Assembly (NCBI GenBank): GCA_023390785.1
Contig: JAEWCE010000026.1
Span: forward strand, 1 to 18,700
Length of the DNA: 18,700 nucleotides
Source of the DNA: Pseudomonadota bacterium
Lineage (GTDB): Bacteria > Pseudomonadota > Alphaproteobacteria > Rhizobiales > Devosiaceae
Direction: 5' to 3'
The notes beneath the pieces are model-generated. The model saw only the letters and a list, made by a program, of their open reading frames with translations. It was not told the DNA's origin and made no database searches. How positions within the stretch are numbered: position 1 is the stretch's first letter; every line of letters starts with the position of its first letter. Of this stretch, positions 1-6,502 are shown piece by piece. Made by a program: the position numbers and the translations under genes.

Positions 1-5
1 GCCCG

Positions 6-338
6 ATGCCCGCTTCCCTCACCTCCTCCCGAACCCTGCAACGCCACCGCCGCCTCGCCGGCCGTCTCATGGCGCTGTTCGAGCAGCTCGGCGCCGTCGA
101 AAACCGCCGCGCGCCGCTGCCGCCCGCCGTGGCCGGGCGGGCGCGGCGTACGCTCGCCGAAATCGAGGCCGCGCTCGGCACGCCGCTTTGTGTGCCCGCC
201 GGCACCCGCATGCCATCCGACCTGTTCATCGGCACGGTGCTCGGCATCGAGGCTCTTGCGGCGCATAAGCGCCTGACGGACAAGGCGTTTCTGGCAAAGT
301 ACGGAAAAACTTATCCCCGTCGGTCCGAGCGCGAGTAA
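6..338 (+). CDS. Hypothetical protein, start uncertain at window edge
   Basis: I do not recognise this 110-residue product. The frame is open to the left edge, so the ATG at 6 may be internal and the gene may begin upstream. Codon use is typical of a real high-GC gene, with mostly G or C in third positions through to the TAA stop. The protein is basic and predicted mainly helical. It has an Arg-rich N-terminus (about residues 9-20), a helix-rich middle and a basic tail. No signal peptide, membrane segment or catalytic motif is visible. A 9-bp hairpin lies about 65 bases downstream, followed by a long gene-poor stretch, so it probably ends its transcription unit. That it is a gene is likely; its function is unknown. 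Confidence 0.6.
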   Translation: MPASLTSSRTLQRHRRLAGRLMALFEQLGAVENRRAPLPPAVAGRARRTLAEIEAALGTPLCVPAGTRMPSDLFIGTVLGIEALAAHKRLTDKAFLAKYGKTYPRRSERE

Positions 339-403
339 ACTGCGCTTCACCTGAGCGTCGTCAGCGCGGTTGCAAACGAGCAGCCGGCGGTCAGGGTCCG
401 GGT

Positions 404-425
404 GGTGCGGGGGTCGCCCCGCATC
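404..425 (+). terminator. GC-rich hairpin downstream of the first gene
   Basis: TGCGGGG (406-412) pairs with CCCCGCA (417-423) around a GTCG tetraloop. One wobble and one G-C pair extend the stem to 404/425. There is no T-run after it, so it is not a canonical intrinsic terminator. It may still help end or protect the upstream transcript. Confidence 0.3.
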
Positions 426-758
426 AGGCGGAACCATCGTCGGAGCCGCCGGTGAGCTTAATCCTGCACCGGGGGTCCGGAGCCTGGCCGGTCATGGACC
501 GATCGGCCGCAGGGCGAGGTAGGCGCGGACCATCGCGCCGCCGCGCCGCAAGGCTTCGCGCGCCGCAGTCAAGAGGCCGGCCGACACGGTGGAGCTGCCC
601 AAAATCCTGGATGCGTGGCGGGACGAGGGTCCTTTCACACGCCGACTACCGGCTTCGGACGTTCGTCCCGCCGCGCCGCTGCCCCTCAGCGGTGTACGCC
701 TTGCTCCCAACCGGACCGCCGGCCGCGTTCGCACGCCCTGTGCACAATGCAAAAGTCG

Positions 759-774
759 TTAACGACATCTTAAC
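759..774 (+). promoter_or_regulatory. CtrA-type box TTAA-N7-TTAAC
   Basis: TTAA (759-762), a 7-base spacer and TTAAC (770-774) match the full CtrA consensus of Alphaproteobacteria. The site lies in a locally AT-rich patch and overlaps the palindrome GTCGTTAACGAC. The nearest downstream gene is the MFS transporter, 186 bp away. The match is seen in the sequence; CtrA binding is inferred. Confidence 0.5.
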
Positions 775-959
775 GATTGTGAAGCAACTCTAAATGCGTT
801 CGGTCGGCGGCCGCACCTCTTCGGGCCAGATGAGTCTGGTGTCCCTCTTCCCCGCCGACCGGACCCCACTCCCCCCTGCCAGAAAATTGCACCGTGGATG
901 TCGATCCGCTGGTCCGCCATTCGTCAACACGGCACAATGGCCAGTGGAGGATCTCGAAA

Positions 960-2177
960 ATGGCATCGCGTTACGGCTGGGTGATCGTCGCGGCGGGCGC
1001 GATCATCACCTGCGTGGCAATGGGGGCGATGTTCGCCCTGCCCGTCTATCTGCAGCCCATCGCCGAGGACACCGGCTGGAGCCACGCCGGCATCTCCTTC
1101 GCCATGACCATCGGCTTCATCGTCATGGGCGTCGCCGGGTTCCTGTGGGGCACGCTCAGCGACCGCATCGGGCCGCGCCCGGTGGTGCTGATCGCCGCCG
1201 CCATGCTCGGGGCCGGGCTGTTCATCGCCAGCCGCGCCAGCGACCTCGTCGTCTTCCAGCTCGCCTATGGCGGCCTTGTCGGCGCCTCCGGCGGCGCCTT
1301 CTTCGCCCCCATCATTGCCGCCACCGTCGGCTGGTTCGACAAGCACCGCAGCCTCGCGGTGTCGCTGGTCTCGGGCGGCGGTGGCGTGGCGCCGATGGTG
1401 ATGACGCCGCTCGCGTCCGTGCTCATCGGCGCCTATGGCTGGCGCCAGGCGATGCTGTCGATCGGTGTCGGCGCGGTGCTGGTGATCCTCGTCACCGCAC
1501 TGCTGATCCGCCGCGCTCCTGCCGCTGCCGACCTCCCCGCCGGTGGCGTGTCGGGCGAGACCAGCAAGCCTGCCTCGGTGGGCGCGGCGTTGCGCACGCC
1601 GCAATTCATCGTCCTCGCCGCGACCTTCTTCCTCTGCTGCGCCGCCCATTCCGGCCCGATCTTCCACACTGTCAGCTACGCCATGCTGTGCGGCGCCACC
1701 CCGCTGGCAGCGGCCAGCATCTACAGCGTCGAGGGCGTGTCGGGGCTGTTCGGCCGGCTGGTCTTCGGCGTTCTCGCCGACCGCTTCGGTGCCCGCCGGC
1801 TGATCCTGGGCGGTCTGCTGCTGCAGGCCGCCGGCATCTACAGCTACATCTACGTCTCGCAGCTGCCGCATTTCTACCTGCTCGCCCTCGTCCTCGGCAT
1901 GGCCTATGGTGGCGTCATGCCGCTCTATTCCGTGCTGGCGCGCGACTATTTCAGCCAGTCGATGATGGGCACCGTGCTCGGCGCCGCCACCATGGTCTCG
2001 AGTATCGGCATGGCCTTCGGGCCGGTCGGCGGCGGCTGGCTCTACGACACCTTCGGCACCTACCACTGGCTCTACGTCGCCTCGGCGGCGGTAGGGCTGG
2101 GGGCGGCGCTGATGGCCCTTGCCTTCCCGCCGCCCAACAGGCGGGCAAAGGCCTCTCCCCTGCCGCAGCCGGCATGA
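960..2177 (+). CDS. MFS transporter (12-TM secondary carrier)
   Basis: A 405-residue major facilitator superfamily carrier of the inner membrane, expected to move a small solute by uniport, symport or antiport. About twelve hydrophobic segments are visible. Motif A occurs after TM2 (GTLSDRIGPRPV) and its pseudo-repeat after TM8 (LADRFGARRL), which marks the two six-helix halves. A hydrophilic central loop, rich in Ala and Pro, separates them. The overall pattern resembles monocarboxylate or oxalate/formate-antiporter-like MFS members, but the substrate cannot be read from the sequence. A GTG at 894 is in frame, but ATG 960 is preferred: GGAGG at 946-950 sits 9 bases upstream, and the hydrophobic N-terminus begins right after it. 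The VOC gene follows after 66 bp. Confidence 0.88.
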   Translation: MASRYGWVIVAAGAIITCVAMGAMFALPVYLQPIAEDTGWSHAGISFAMTIGFIVMGVAGFLWGTLSDRIGPRPVVLIAAAMLGAGLFIASRASDLVVFQLAYGGLVGASGGAFFAPIIAATVGWFDKHRSLAVSLVSGGGGVAPMVMTPLASVLIGAYGWRQAMLSIGVGAVLVILVTALLIRRAPAAADLPAGGVSGETSKPASVGAALRTPQFIVLAATFFLCCAAHSGPIFHTVSYAMLCGATPLAAASIYSVEGVSGLFGRLVFGVLADRFGARRLILGGLLLQAAGIYSYIYVSQLPHFYLLALVLGMAYGGVMPLYSVLARDYFSQSMMGTVLGAATMVSSIGMAFGPVGGGWLYDTFGTYHWLYVASAAVGLGAALMALAFPPPNRRAKASPLPQPA

Positions 2178-2243
2178 TCGCCGCTGCCTTTCCTCCGTCA
2201 CGGTGCCAGGCTAGCGTCCGGCATCAACAAAGAGGAGATGTCG

Positions 2244-2657
2244 ATGACCAGCAGCCGGCTCAACCCCTATCTCAGCTTCGGCAATACCGCGCGCACCGCC
2301 CTCGAATTCTACAAATCCGTGTTCGGCGGCACCCTGACCCTTTCCACCTTCGGGGACGGCGGCATGGCCCATACGCCTGCCGACAAGGACAAGATCATGC
2401 ACGGCCAGCTCGAAACACCGGCCGGCTACACCCTGATGGGCTCGGATACACCGGCCGACATGGGCGAGGCACGCGGTAATGGCGCAGTGTCGCTCTCGGG
2501 CGACGACGAGGCGTCGCTCAAGGGCTATTGGGACAAGCTCAGTGCCGGCGGTACCGTTGCGATCCCGCTCGAGAAAGCCCCGTGGGGCGACAGCTTCGGC
2601 ATGCTGACCGACAAGTTCGGCGTGTCCTGGATGGTCAATATCGCCGGCAAGCATTGA
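2244..2657 (+). CDS. VOC family protein (PhnB-like, glyoxalase fold)
   Basis: A 137-residue protein of the vicinal oxygen chelate superfamily, in the PhnB/3-demethylubiquinone methyltransferase-like group. The N-terminal pattern 'YLSFGNTARTALEFYKSVFGG' (split: YLSFGNTAR, then TALEFYKSVFGG) is typical, as are the 'GMLTDKFGVSWMV' ending and a length near 140 residues. Members are cytosolic, dimeric and mostly of unknown substrate, and no catalytic activity can be assigned. An ATG at 2238 is also possible, but the GAGGAG at 2232-2237 would touch it. The ATG at 2244 has a 6-base spacing and is preferred. It precedes the SRAP gene by 11 bases and may lead that operon. Whether the two are functionally linked is unknown. 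Confidence 0.85.
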   Translation: MTSSRLNPYLSFGNTARTALEFYKSVFGGTLTLSTFGDGGMAHTPADKDKIMHGQLETPAGYTLMGSDTPADMGEARGNGAVSLSGDDEASLKGYWDKLSAGGTVAIPLEKAPWGDSFGMLTDKFGVSWMVNIAGKH

Positions 2658-2668
2658 GTCCGCCGGCG

Positions 2669-3259
2669 ATGTGCAACGACTACGAGCAGCACGTCGCCTA
2701 TGGCCAATATCTCGAGGCGGTGCGGGCGTCGGACCTCACCCCGCCCGCCTCGGAAACCGCCGCGGCGCTGCCACAGGCGGATGACATCCGCATCGGCGAC
2801 ATCGGGCCGGTGCTGCGGGCCGCGGGAAACGGCGTCGAGCTGGTTCAGATGAGATTCGGCTGGCCACCGCCGCGTCCCAAGGCCGGGCCGGTGTTCAACT
2901 TCAAATCCGACAACCGCCATTTCGCCGACAGCCGCCGCTGCCTCGTCATTGTGTCCGGCTTCTTCGAATTCACCGGCAACCGCTATCCCAAGACCAAGCA
3001 CCGCTTCTCCCTCGCGGACTCGCCGGTAATGGCAATCGCGGCGCTGTGGAGCGAAAGCGAGGCGGGCGAATTGAGCTTCACCATGCTGACCACCGACCCG
3101 GGTCCTGATATTGCGCCCTACCACGACCGCCAGGTCTGCGTGCTGCGCCCGGAAGACTGGAGTGCGTGGCTGTTTCTCACCCGGCCGGAAGCCGATCTGC
3201 TGAAGCCGCTGCCGGCCGGCGCACTGCGCGTCGAAACCGTGCGTCCCGGGTCGGATTGA
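2669..3259 (+). CDS. SRAP domain protein (YedK/HMCES-like abasic-site sensor)
   Basis: A 196-residue SOS-response-associated peptidase (SRAP) family protein. Family members use the N-terminal amine and thiol of Cys2, exposed after Met removal, to form a thiazolidine crosslink with abasic sites in single-stranded DNA, shielding them from strand breakage and error-prone bypass. The expected catalytic set is present: Cys2 (start MCND), Asn77 in FNFKSDN, Glu100 in SGFFEF and His152 in PYHDRQ. The frame is open further upstream, but the obligatory Cys at position 2 fixes the start at ATG 2669. The N-terminus reads MCND rather than the common MCGR, so it is a divergent subfamily. It is 11 bases after the VOC gene and its stop abuts the next start. 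No GTTC-N7-GTTC LexA box was seen upstream. Confidence 0.88.
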   Translation: MCNDYEQHVAYGQYLEAVRASDLTPPASETAAALPQADDIRIGDIGPVLRAAGNGVELVQMRFGWPPPRPKAGPVFNFKSDNRHFADSRRCLVIVSGFFEFTGNRYPKTKHRFSLADSPVMAIAALWSESEAGELSFTMLTTDPGPDIAPYHDRQVCVLRPEDWSAWLFLTRPEADLLKPLPAGALRVETVRPGSD

Positions 3260-3772
3260 GTGCCGTACGTCTTTCTCGATTTCGAGGCCTCCTCGCTGAG
3301 CAAGCAGAGCTATCCCATCGAGGTCGGCTGGGTGCACGAGGACGGCACAGGCGAGGGTCACCTCATCCGCCCGGCCCCCGGCTGGACCGATTGGGATGAG
3401 GGGGCCGAGTTGATCCACCACATTTCGCGCCAGCGCCTGCTGGCGGAGGGCGAGCGGCACGACGCCGTGTGCTCCCGCATGCTGCCGCTGTTCGAAACGG
3501 CGACGGTGCTGTGCAGCGCACCGTCTTGGGATGGCCACTGGCTCAGCATGCTGCTGCGCGCCTCCGGCCTGCCGCGCCATCTCCATCGCCTCGCCGACAG
3601 CGAGATCGCCTTCCGCGAAGCGGCCAGCGTCAAGCCGGGTGGCGATGCCGGCGTCGAGGCCCGTATTGCCGCCGCGCGCGCCAAAGTCGGCGCCCTGCCG
3701 GCGGACCATCGGGCCGAAGCCGATGCCCGCCGTGACTGGGCGGTCTGGCGCGCCATCGTGGAGGCGGCCTGA
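3260..3772 (+). CDS. 3'-5' exonuclease, DnaQ-like DEDDh family
   Basis: A 170-residue stand-alone exonuclease domain. The DEDDh catalytic residues can be placed: Asp7 and Glu9 in FLDFEAS (Exo I), Asp91 in SWDGHWL (Exo II), and His150 with Asp155 in HRAEADA (Exo III). Such enzymes remove nucleotides from 3' ends of DNA or RNA using two metal ions. The physiological substrate here is not known. The start is a GTG that immediately follows the TGA of the SRAP gene (TGAGTG), with no room for an independent leader, which suggests translational reinitiation. Its own TGA overlaps the ATG of the NUDIX gene. The coupling with an abasic-site protein suggests a DNA-maintenance role, which is an inference. 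A short hydrophilic insert (about 121-146) lies between Exo II and Exo III. Confidence 0.82.
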   Translation: MPYVFLDFEASSLSKQSYPIEVGWVHEDGTGEGHLIRPAPGWTDWDEGAELIHHISRQRLLAEGERHDAVCSRMLPLFETATVLCSAPSWDGHWLSMLLRASGLPRHLHRLADSEIAFREAASVKPGGDAGVEARIAAARAKVGALPADHRAEADARRDWAVWRAIVEAA

Positions 3773-4236
3773 TGCCCGCAACCTCCGCCGGCATCCTGCT
3801 GTTCCGCCGACAGGCAGGCAGCGTCGAGGTGTTTCTCGTCCATCCGGGAGGCCCGTTCTGGGCCAACAAGGACGAGGCCGGCTGGTCGATCCCCAAGGGG
3901 CTCGTCGAGGCCGGGGAGGATCATGCCGTCGCAGCGAAGCGAGAGTTTGCCGAGGAGGTTGGTGCCGTGCCAGCCGGCGATCTGCGGCCGCTTGGCAGCT
4001 TCAGGCAGTCGGGCGGCAAGACCATCGTCGCCTTTGCTCTCGAGGGCGATTTCGATCCCGCTGCGCTCAGATCCAACGAGATCGAGATCGCCTGGCCGCC
4101 CCGTTCGGGGCGGAAACTGCGGGTCCCCGAGGTGGACCGGGCCGGCTGGTTCGATCTCGAGGCCGCCGTGTCAAAGCTGCACCTGGGCCAGCGACCCATC
4201 CTCGCCGCCTTCCGTTCCCAACTCGGCGGGAACTGA
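3772..4236 (+). CDS. NUDIX hydrolase
   Basis: A 154-residue NUDIX pyrophosphohydrolase, cytosolic and Mg-dependent, cleaving a nucleoside diphosphate linked to another group. The NUDIX box is perfect: Gly43, Glu49, then REFAEE (57-62) and Gly64, matching Gx5Ex7REUxEExGU. The FWANKDEAGWSIPKG segment before the box is typical of a widespread subgroup annotated as NTP pyrophosphohydrolases. The true substrate (oxidised dNTP, ADP-ribose, dinucleoside polyphosphate) cannot be told from sequence. ATG 3772 overlaps the TGA of the exonuclease by one base (TGATG), so the two are translationally coupled. A role in cleaning the nucleotide pool would fit the SRAP and exonuclease neighbours but is inferred. 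Confidence 0.9.
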   Translation: MPATSAGILLFRRQAGSVEVFLVHPGGPFWANKDEAGWSIPKGLVEAGEDHAVAAKREFAEEVGAVPAGDLRPLGSFRQSGGKTIVAFALEGDFDPAALRSNEIEIAWPPRSGRKLRVPEVDRAGWFDLEAAVSKLHLGQRPILAAFRSQLGGN

Positions 4237-4275
4237 TGACTGGCTCGCCGGTTGGTCCGGCAAGGAGATTGTCCC

Positions 4276-4545
4276 ATGGCCCAGCAATCCGACACCGAAC
4301 CGCGGCCCGCCCCAAAGACACAGGGTCGCGCCACGCACGACCTGCAACAGCGGATCATCAACAAGCAGGAGAACACCAAGGGTACCGACGCGCCCTTGCC
4401 CGGCGAAACGCTCAAGCATGCGGCGATGCGCTATCCCAAGCCCGGTCCCGGCGACGAAAACGCCATGCAGACCGGCAGCCGGTCCATCCAGCGCGGCGCC
4501 AACGACGAAAGCGAGCACCGCAAACGCCGCTCCCGCCAGGCGTAG
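4276..4545 (+). CDS. Small hydrophilic, probably disordered protein
   Basis: I do not recognise this 89-residue protein. It is very polar, rich in Gln, Arg, Pro, Lys and Gly, with no hydrophobic core or signal peptide. It probably is disordered, with a basic C-terminal tail (HRKRRSRQA). The middle (about residues 42-72) has a Pro/Gly-rich segment, KPGPGDENAM. The start is chosen at ATG 4276 because GGAG at 4264-4267 stands 8 bases upstream. A TTG at 4252 in the same frame has no such site. It follows the NUDIX gene by 39 bp and could be the last member of that operon. Codon use agrees with its neighbours, so it is probably a real gene. Confidence 0.7.
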   Translation: MAQQSDTEPRPAPKTQGRATHDLQQRIINKQENTKGTDAPLPGETLKHAAMRYPKPGPGDENAMQTGSRSIQRGANDESEHRKRRSRQA

Positions 4546-4615
4546 CGGCAACGACTAGCGCTGGAACCTTCATTCCGACTATCCATTGGGGCAATGGGTC
4601 AATGAGGGATTCTCT

Positions 4616-5086
4616 ATGCGATATGTGCGCCTCGCGGCCGTGCTCGTGCCTGCGTTCCTGCTGAGCGCCTGTGGCGGCGGTTCCAATCCGCCCCCAGCGC
4701 AACCCTCTGCCGCGGCATCGACGGCCGAGCCTGCAGCCCCTGCCCCCGCGCCGCCGCAGACAAAGGCGGCGAGCGACAAAGACCTTGCTCCGTTGTTCGG
4801 CACCTGGGGCCTCGACCCGGCCAATTGCGGCACGCAGGTGCTCAAGATCAGCAAGACGCGCTTCGAGGGTCCCGGTAGCGGCTGTGACATCACCGCATTC
4901 AACGACAATGGCGACGGCACCTACACCGCCACCATGACCTGCACGGCCAAGGGCCAGTCGTCGAGCGAGCGCATCCAGATGCGGCCGATCTTTGCCCCGA
5001 CGGGCGAAGGGATCGACCTCACCTATCTCGATCGCGACAACCTTAAATCCGAAGTGCTGCGCTGCGACGTGCCGAAAAAACAGTGA
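4616..5086 (+). CDS. Putative lipoprotein
   Basis: A 156-residue secreted lipoprotein of unknown function. The N-terminus is a clear type II signal: a basic start (MRYVR), a hydrophobic run, and the lipobox Leu16-Ser17-Ala18-Cys19. A Gly/Ser/Pro/Ala-rich linker follows to about residue 52. The globular part (about 55-156) starts with LAPLFGTWGLDPANCG and contains several cysteines (about 70, 86, 112 and 150), which could form disulfides in the periplasm. This layout resembles small periplasmic proteins with a GTW...C motif, but I cannot name a family. ATG 4616 is preferred over an upstream TTG (4586) because it begins the signal peptide and has GAGGG 7 bases before it. The gene is stop-to-stop with the converging membrane protein gene. 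Confidence 0.8.
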   Translation: MRYVRLAAVLVPAFLLSACGGGSNPPPAQPSAAASTAEPAAPAPAPPQTKAASDKDLAPLFGTWGLDPANCGTQVLKISKTRFEGPGSGCDITAFNDNGDGTYTATMTCTAKGQSSSERIQMRPIFAPTGEGIDLTYLDRDNLKSEVLRCDVPKKQ

Positions 5087-5416
5087 TCAGCGGCGCCAGC
5101 GCCGACGGGTGGTCGAGAGCCAGCGCTGCAGCCGCACGATGGCGTTGCCGACCGGACGCTTCAGCACCGGCACGTCGATGGCGAGCACCAGCAGGCCGAG
5201 TGGCAGCATCCACAGTCCAAGCACCGGCAGGAAGCTGAAGATGCCACCAAGGATCAACAGCACTGCCAGCGGGACGCGGACCAGATGCATGTGGGGCTGC
5301 CGAACCCAGCGCAGGAATCCGGCCGAAGCCGGCACCTGCCGGCCAATGCGGTCGAACTGCCGGTTCAGCCGGGCCTCGGCATCGTGGGGCATCATCGTCG
5401 TCACCAGGTCGCTCAT
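5087..5416 (-). CDS. Small inner-membrane protein, two hydrophobic helices
   Basis: A 109-residue membrane protein. After a polar N-terminal region (1-45) comes a long hydrophobic part, about residues 46-82, best read as two short helices separated by a turn at FLPVLGLW. A basic C-terminus (KRPVGN...RRRWRR) is expected to stay in the cytoplasm. The 'LPVLGLWMLPLGLLVLAID' segment with the following Pro-Val-Leu-Lys-Arg-Pro resembles small alphaproteobacterial membrane proteins and, in topology, the PGPGW family, though that motif itself is absent. Function is unknown. It is divergent from the YqjD-like gene (87 bp apart). Its TGA directly abuts that of the lipoprotein gene, which forms the palindrome TGATCA across 5084-5089. 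Confidence 0.78.
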   Translation of the reverse strand: MSDLVTTMMPHDAEARLNRQFDRIGRQVPASAGFLRWVRQPHMHLVRVPLAVLLILGGIFSFLPVLGLWMLPLGLLVLAIDVPVLKRPVGNAIVRLQRWLSTTRRRWRR

Positions 5417-5503
5417 CCCTGCGATATGGTGCGAAGCCGAGCCCGCGCAAGGGTGGAACCGCCACTGAGATCAACGCGTTGCCCGTCCAACTCGGAGCGT
5501 CCC

Positions 5504-5962
5504 ATGCCCTGGCTAGACCGTCTCAACGACCGCAATGCCCGCAAGATTGCGCATCTGCTTGGAAACCGCGCCGCGGAAGCCGGCCAGTTGGCTCAGGATC
5601 GTTTGCAGGATCTTGCCCGCGATGCTGGTGCTCTCGCCGGCGGTACGGCAAATGATTTCGCAGATTATGGCCGCCAGCACGGCGCCAATTTGCTGCGTGA
5701 GCAGGCACGGCATTACGCCGGCGTTGCGCAAGACCAGGCGCACGACATCGGAAGCCGGGCACGACGCTACGCCCATGCCGCCGGTGAAGTCGCGGGCGAT
5801 TTGGTCGACCACGGGCGCCGCGAAGGGGCCATGATCGCCGACGCCGCAGCTACCCAGGCGACACGGGCCGCTCGCGCCGTCCGCGCCGACCCGGTCCCGG
5901 TCATCGTCGGCGCGATCGGCCTCGCCCTCTTCGCCAACCTGCTGTTCGGTCGTCGGCGTTAA
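5504..5962 (+). CDS. YqjD/ElaB-like helical protein with C-terminal membrane anchor
   Basis: A 152-residue, Ala/Arg/Gln-rich protein that should be almost wholly helical up to about residue 128, with repeated Gln-His and Asp-containing amphipathic segments. A single hydrophobic stretch (VPVIVGAIGLALFANLLFG, about 131-149) and a final RRR follow. This architecture resembles the YqjD/ElaB (DUF883) proteins, which are C-tail-anchored in the inner membrane and bind stationary-phase ribosomes in E. coli. The similarity here is by layout, not by clear sequence identity. ATG 5504 is taken because GGAG (5494-5497) lies 6 bases upstream; the frame is open further upstream without support. The palindrome AAGTTC-G-GAACTT (5961-5973) overlaps its stop codon. 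Confidence 0.78.
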   Translation: MPWLDRLNDRNARKIAHLLGNRAAEAGQLAQDRLQDLARDAGALAGGTANDFADYGRQHGANLLREQARHYAGVAQDQAHDIGSRARRYAHAAGEVAGDLVDHGRREGAMIADAAATQATRAARAVRADPVPVIVGAIGLALFANLLFGRRR

Positions 5963-5982
5963 GTTCGGAACTTCCTCTTAAC

Positions 5983-6024
5983 CCTGCTCCGGCATCCTGA
6001 GGATCGTATCGATCCCGGAGCAGG
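5983..6024 (+). promoter_or_regulatory. Hairpin enclosing the ribosome binding site of the next gene
   Basis: CCTGCTCCGG (5983-5992) and CCGGAGCAGG (6015-6024) form a perfect 10-bp inverted repeat with a 22-base loop, which itself holds ATCC-TGA-GGAT (5994-6004). The GGAG at 6017-6020 that serves the TTG start at 6027 is inside the stem. It could control translation, or act as a terminator-like structure after the preceding gene, although no T-run follows. Confidence 0.5.
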
Positions 6025-6026
6025 TC

Positions 6027-6473
6027 TTGTTTCGCGTACTGCCCGTCATCGCCGCCCTCGCGGTCGCCCCGCTGATGGGCGGCTGCGCCATTCTGCCGTT
6101 TGGCGCGTTCCTGTCGCCGTCGGACTGCATGACCCGCGTCATGTATTTCGAGTCCAACCGCTCCTCCGCCGAAGGCATGCTTGCGGTCGGCACGGTGGTG
6201 ATGAACCGCGTCAGCGATCCGGCCTATCCCCATACCGTCTGCGGCGTCGTCGGCCAGTCGAACCAGTTTGCGGACGGCGTGCTGTGGAAGCCGATGCGCG
6301 AAGGGCGTAGTCTAACTCTGGCGCGCTCGATGGCCGACAAGGTGCTGCATGGCTACCGCCACCCCGGCGTCGGAAACGCAAAATTCTTCCATACGGAAGG
6401 CTACACGTTCCCTTATACCAACATGCACTACACCTGGGTCGCCGGCGGGAACGCATTCTACGAGAAGTATTGA
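6027..6473 (+). CDS. Cell wall hydrolase, SleB family (Hydrolase_2)
   Basis: A 148-residue exported protein of the SleB/Hydrolase_2 family, which cleaves peptidoglycan glycan strands. After a hydrophobic leader (residues 1-19) there is a Cys20 in LMGGC, a weak lipobox, so it may be a lipoprotein. The enzymatic domain starts at about residue 33 and contains the expected MYFESNRSSAEGMLAVG segment with the likely catalytic Glu42, then VVMNRVSDPAYP and the QSNQF segment typical of the family. The C-terminal region with FFHTEGYTFPY and AGGNAFYEKY is also characteristic. The start must be TTG 6027, because no other start codon lies before the signal sequence. Its GGAG is 6 bases upstream, inside a strong hairpin, so translation may be restricted. 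Confidence 0.85.
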   Translation: MFRVLPVIAALAVAPLMGGCAILPFGAFLSPSDCMTRVMYFESNRSSAEGMLAVGTVVMNRVSDPAYPHTVCGVVGQSNQFADGVLWKPMREGRSLTLARSMADKVLHGYRHPGVGNAKFFHTEGYTFPYTNMHYTWVAGGNAFYEKY

Positions 6474-6502
6474 TCCGCGCGGCGGCCGGATCGGAGCCGC
6501 CC

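Larger units (their letters stand above)
339..959. other. Gene-poor intergenic region of about 620 bp
   Basis: No convincing gene is seen here on either strand. The open frames are short, Arg/Pro-rich in composition and lack a good ribosome binding site. The region holds a hairpin at 404-425, an AT-rich patch around 745-800 containing the 12-bp palindrome GTCGTTAACGAC (755-766) and a CtrA-type box (759-774), and then the leader of the MFS gene. A decayed gene is possible, but I recognise no homologous fragment. Confidence 0.6.

Noticed and set aside
339..480. Possible tRNA or small RNA after the first gene
   Set aside because: The hairpin at 404-425 is real, but no T-arm, anticodon arm or acceptor pairing could be assembled.
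452..793. 113-codon frame in the intergenic region, and an 86-codon frame opposite it (492-752)
   Set aside because: No ribosome binding site, Arg/Pro-rich composition, no recognisable motif; support too weak to call a gene.
924..2201. 425-codon minus-strand frame opposite the MFS gene
   Set aside because: Shadow of GC-rich codons: the product is dominated by Gly, Arg, Asp and Glu and has no domain, while the MFS frame shows clear membrane helices and motifs.
794..2479. 561-codon plus-strand frame overlapping MFS and VOC genes
   Set aside because: The product is Arg/His/Pro-rich nonsense in a different frame of two well-supported genes.
2150..2670. Search for a LexA box (GTTC-N7-GTTC) before the VOC-SRAP genes
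   Set aside because: No pair of half-sites with correct spacing was found by eye.
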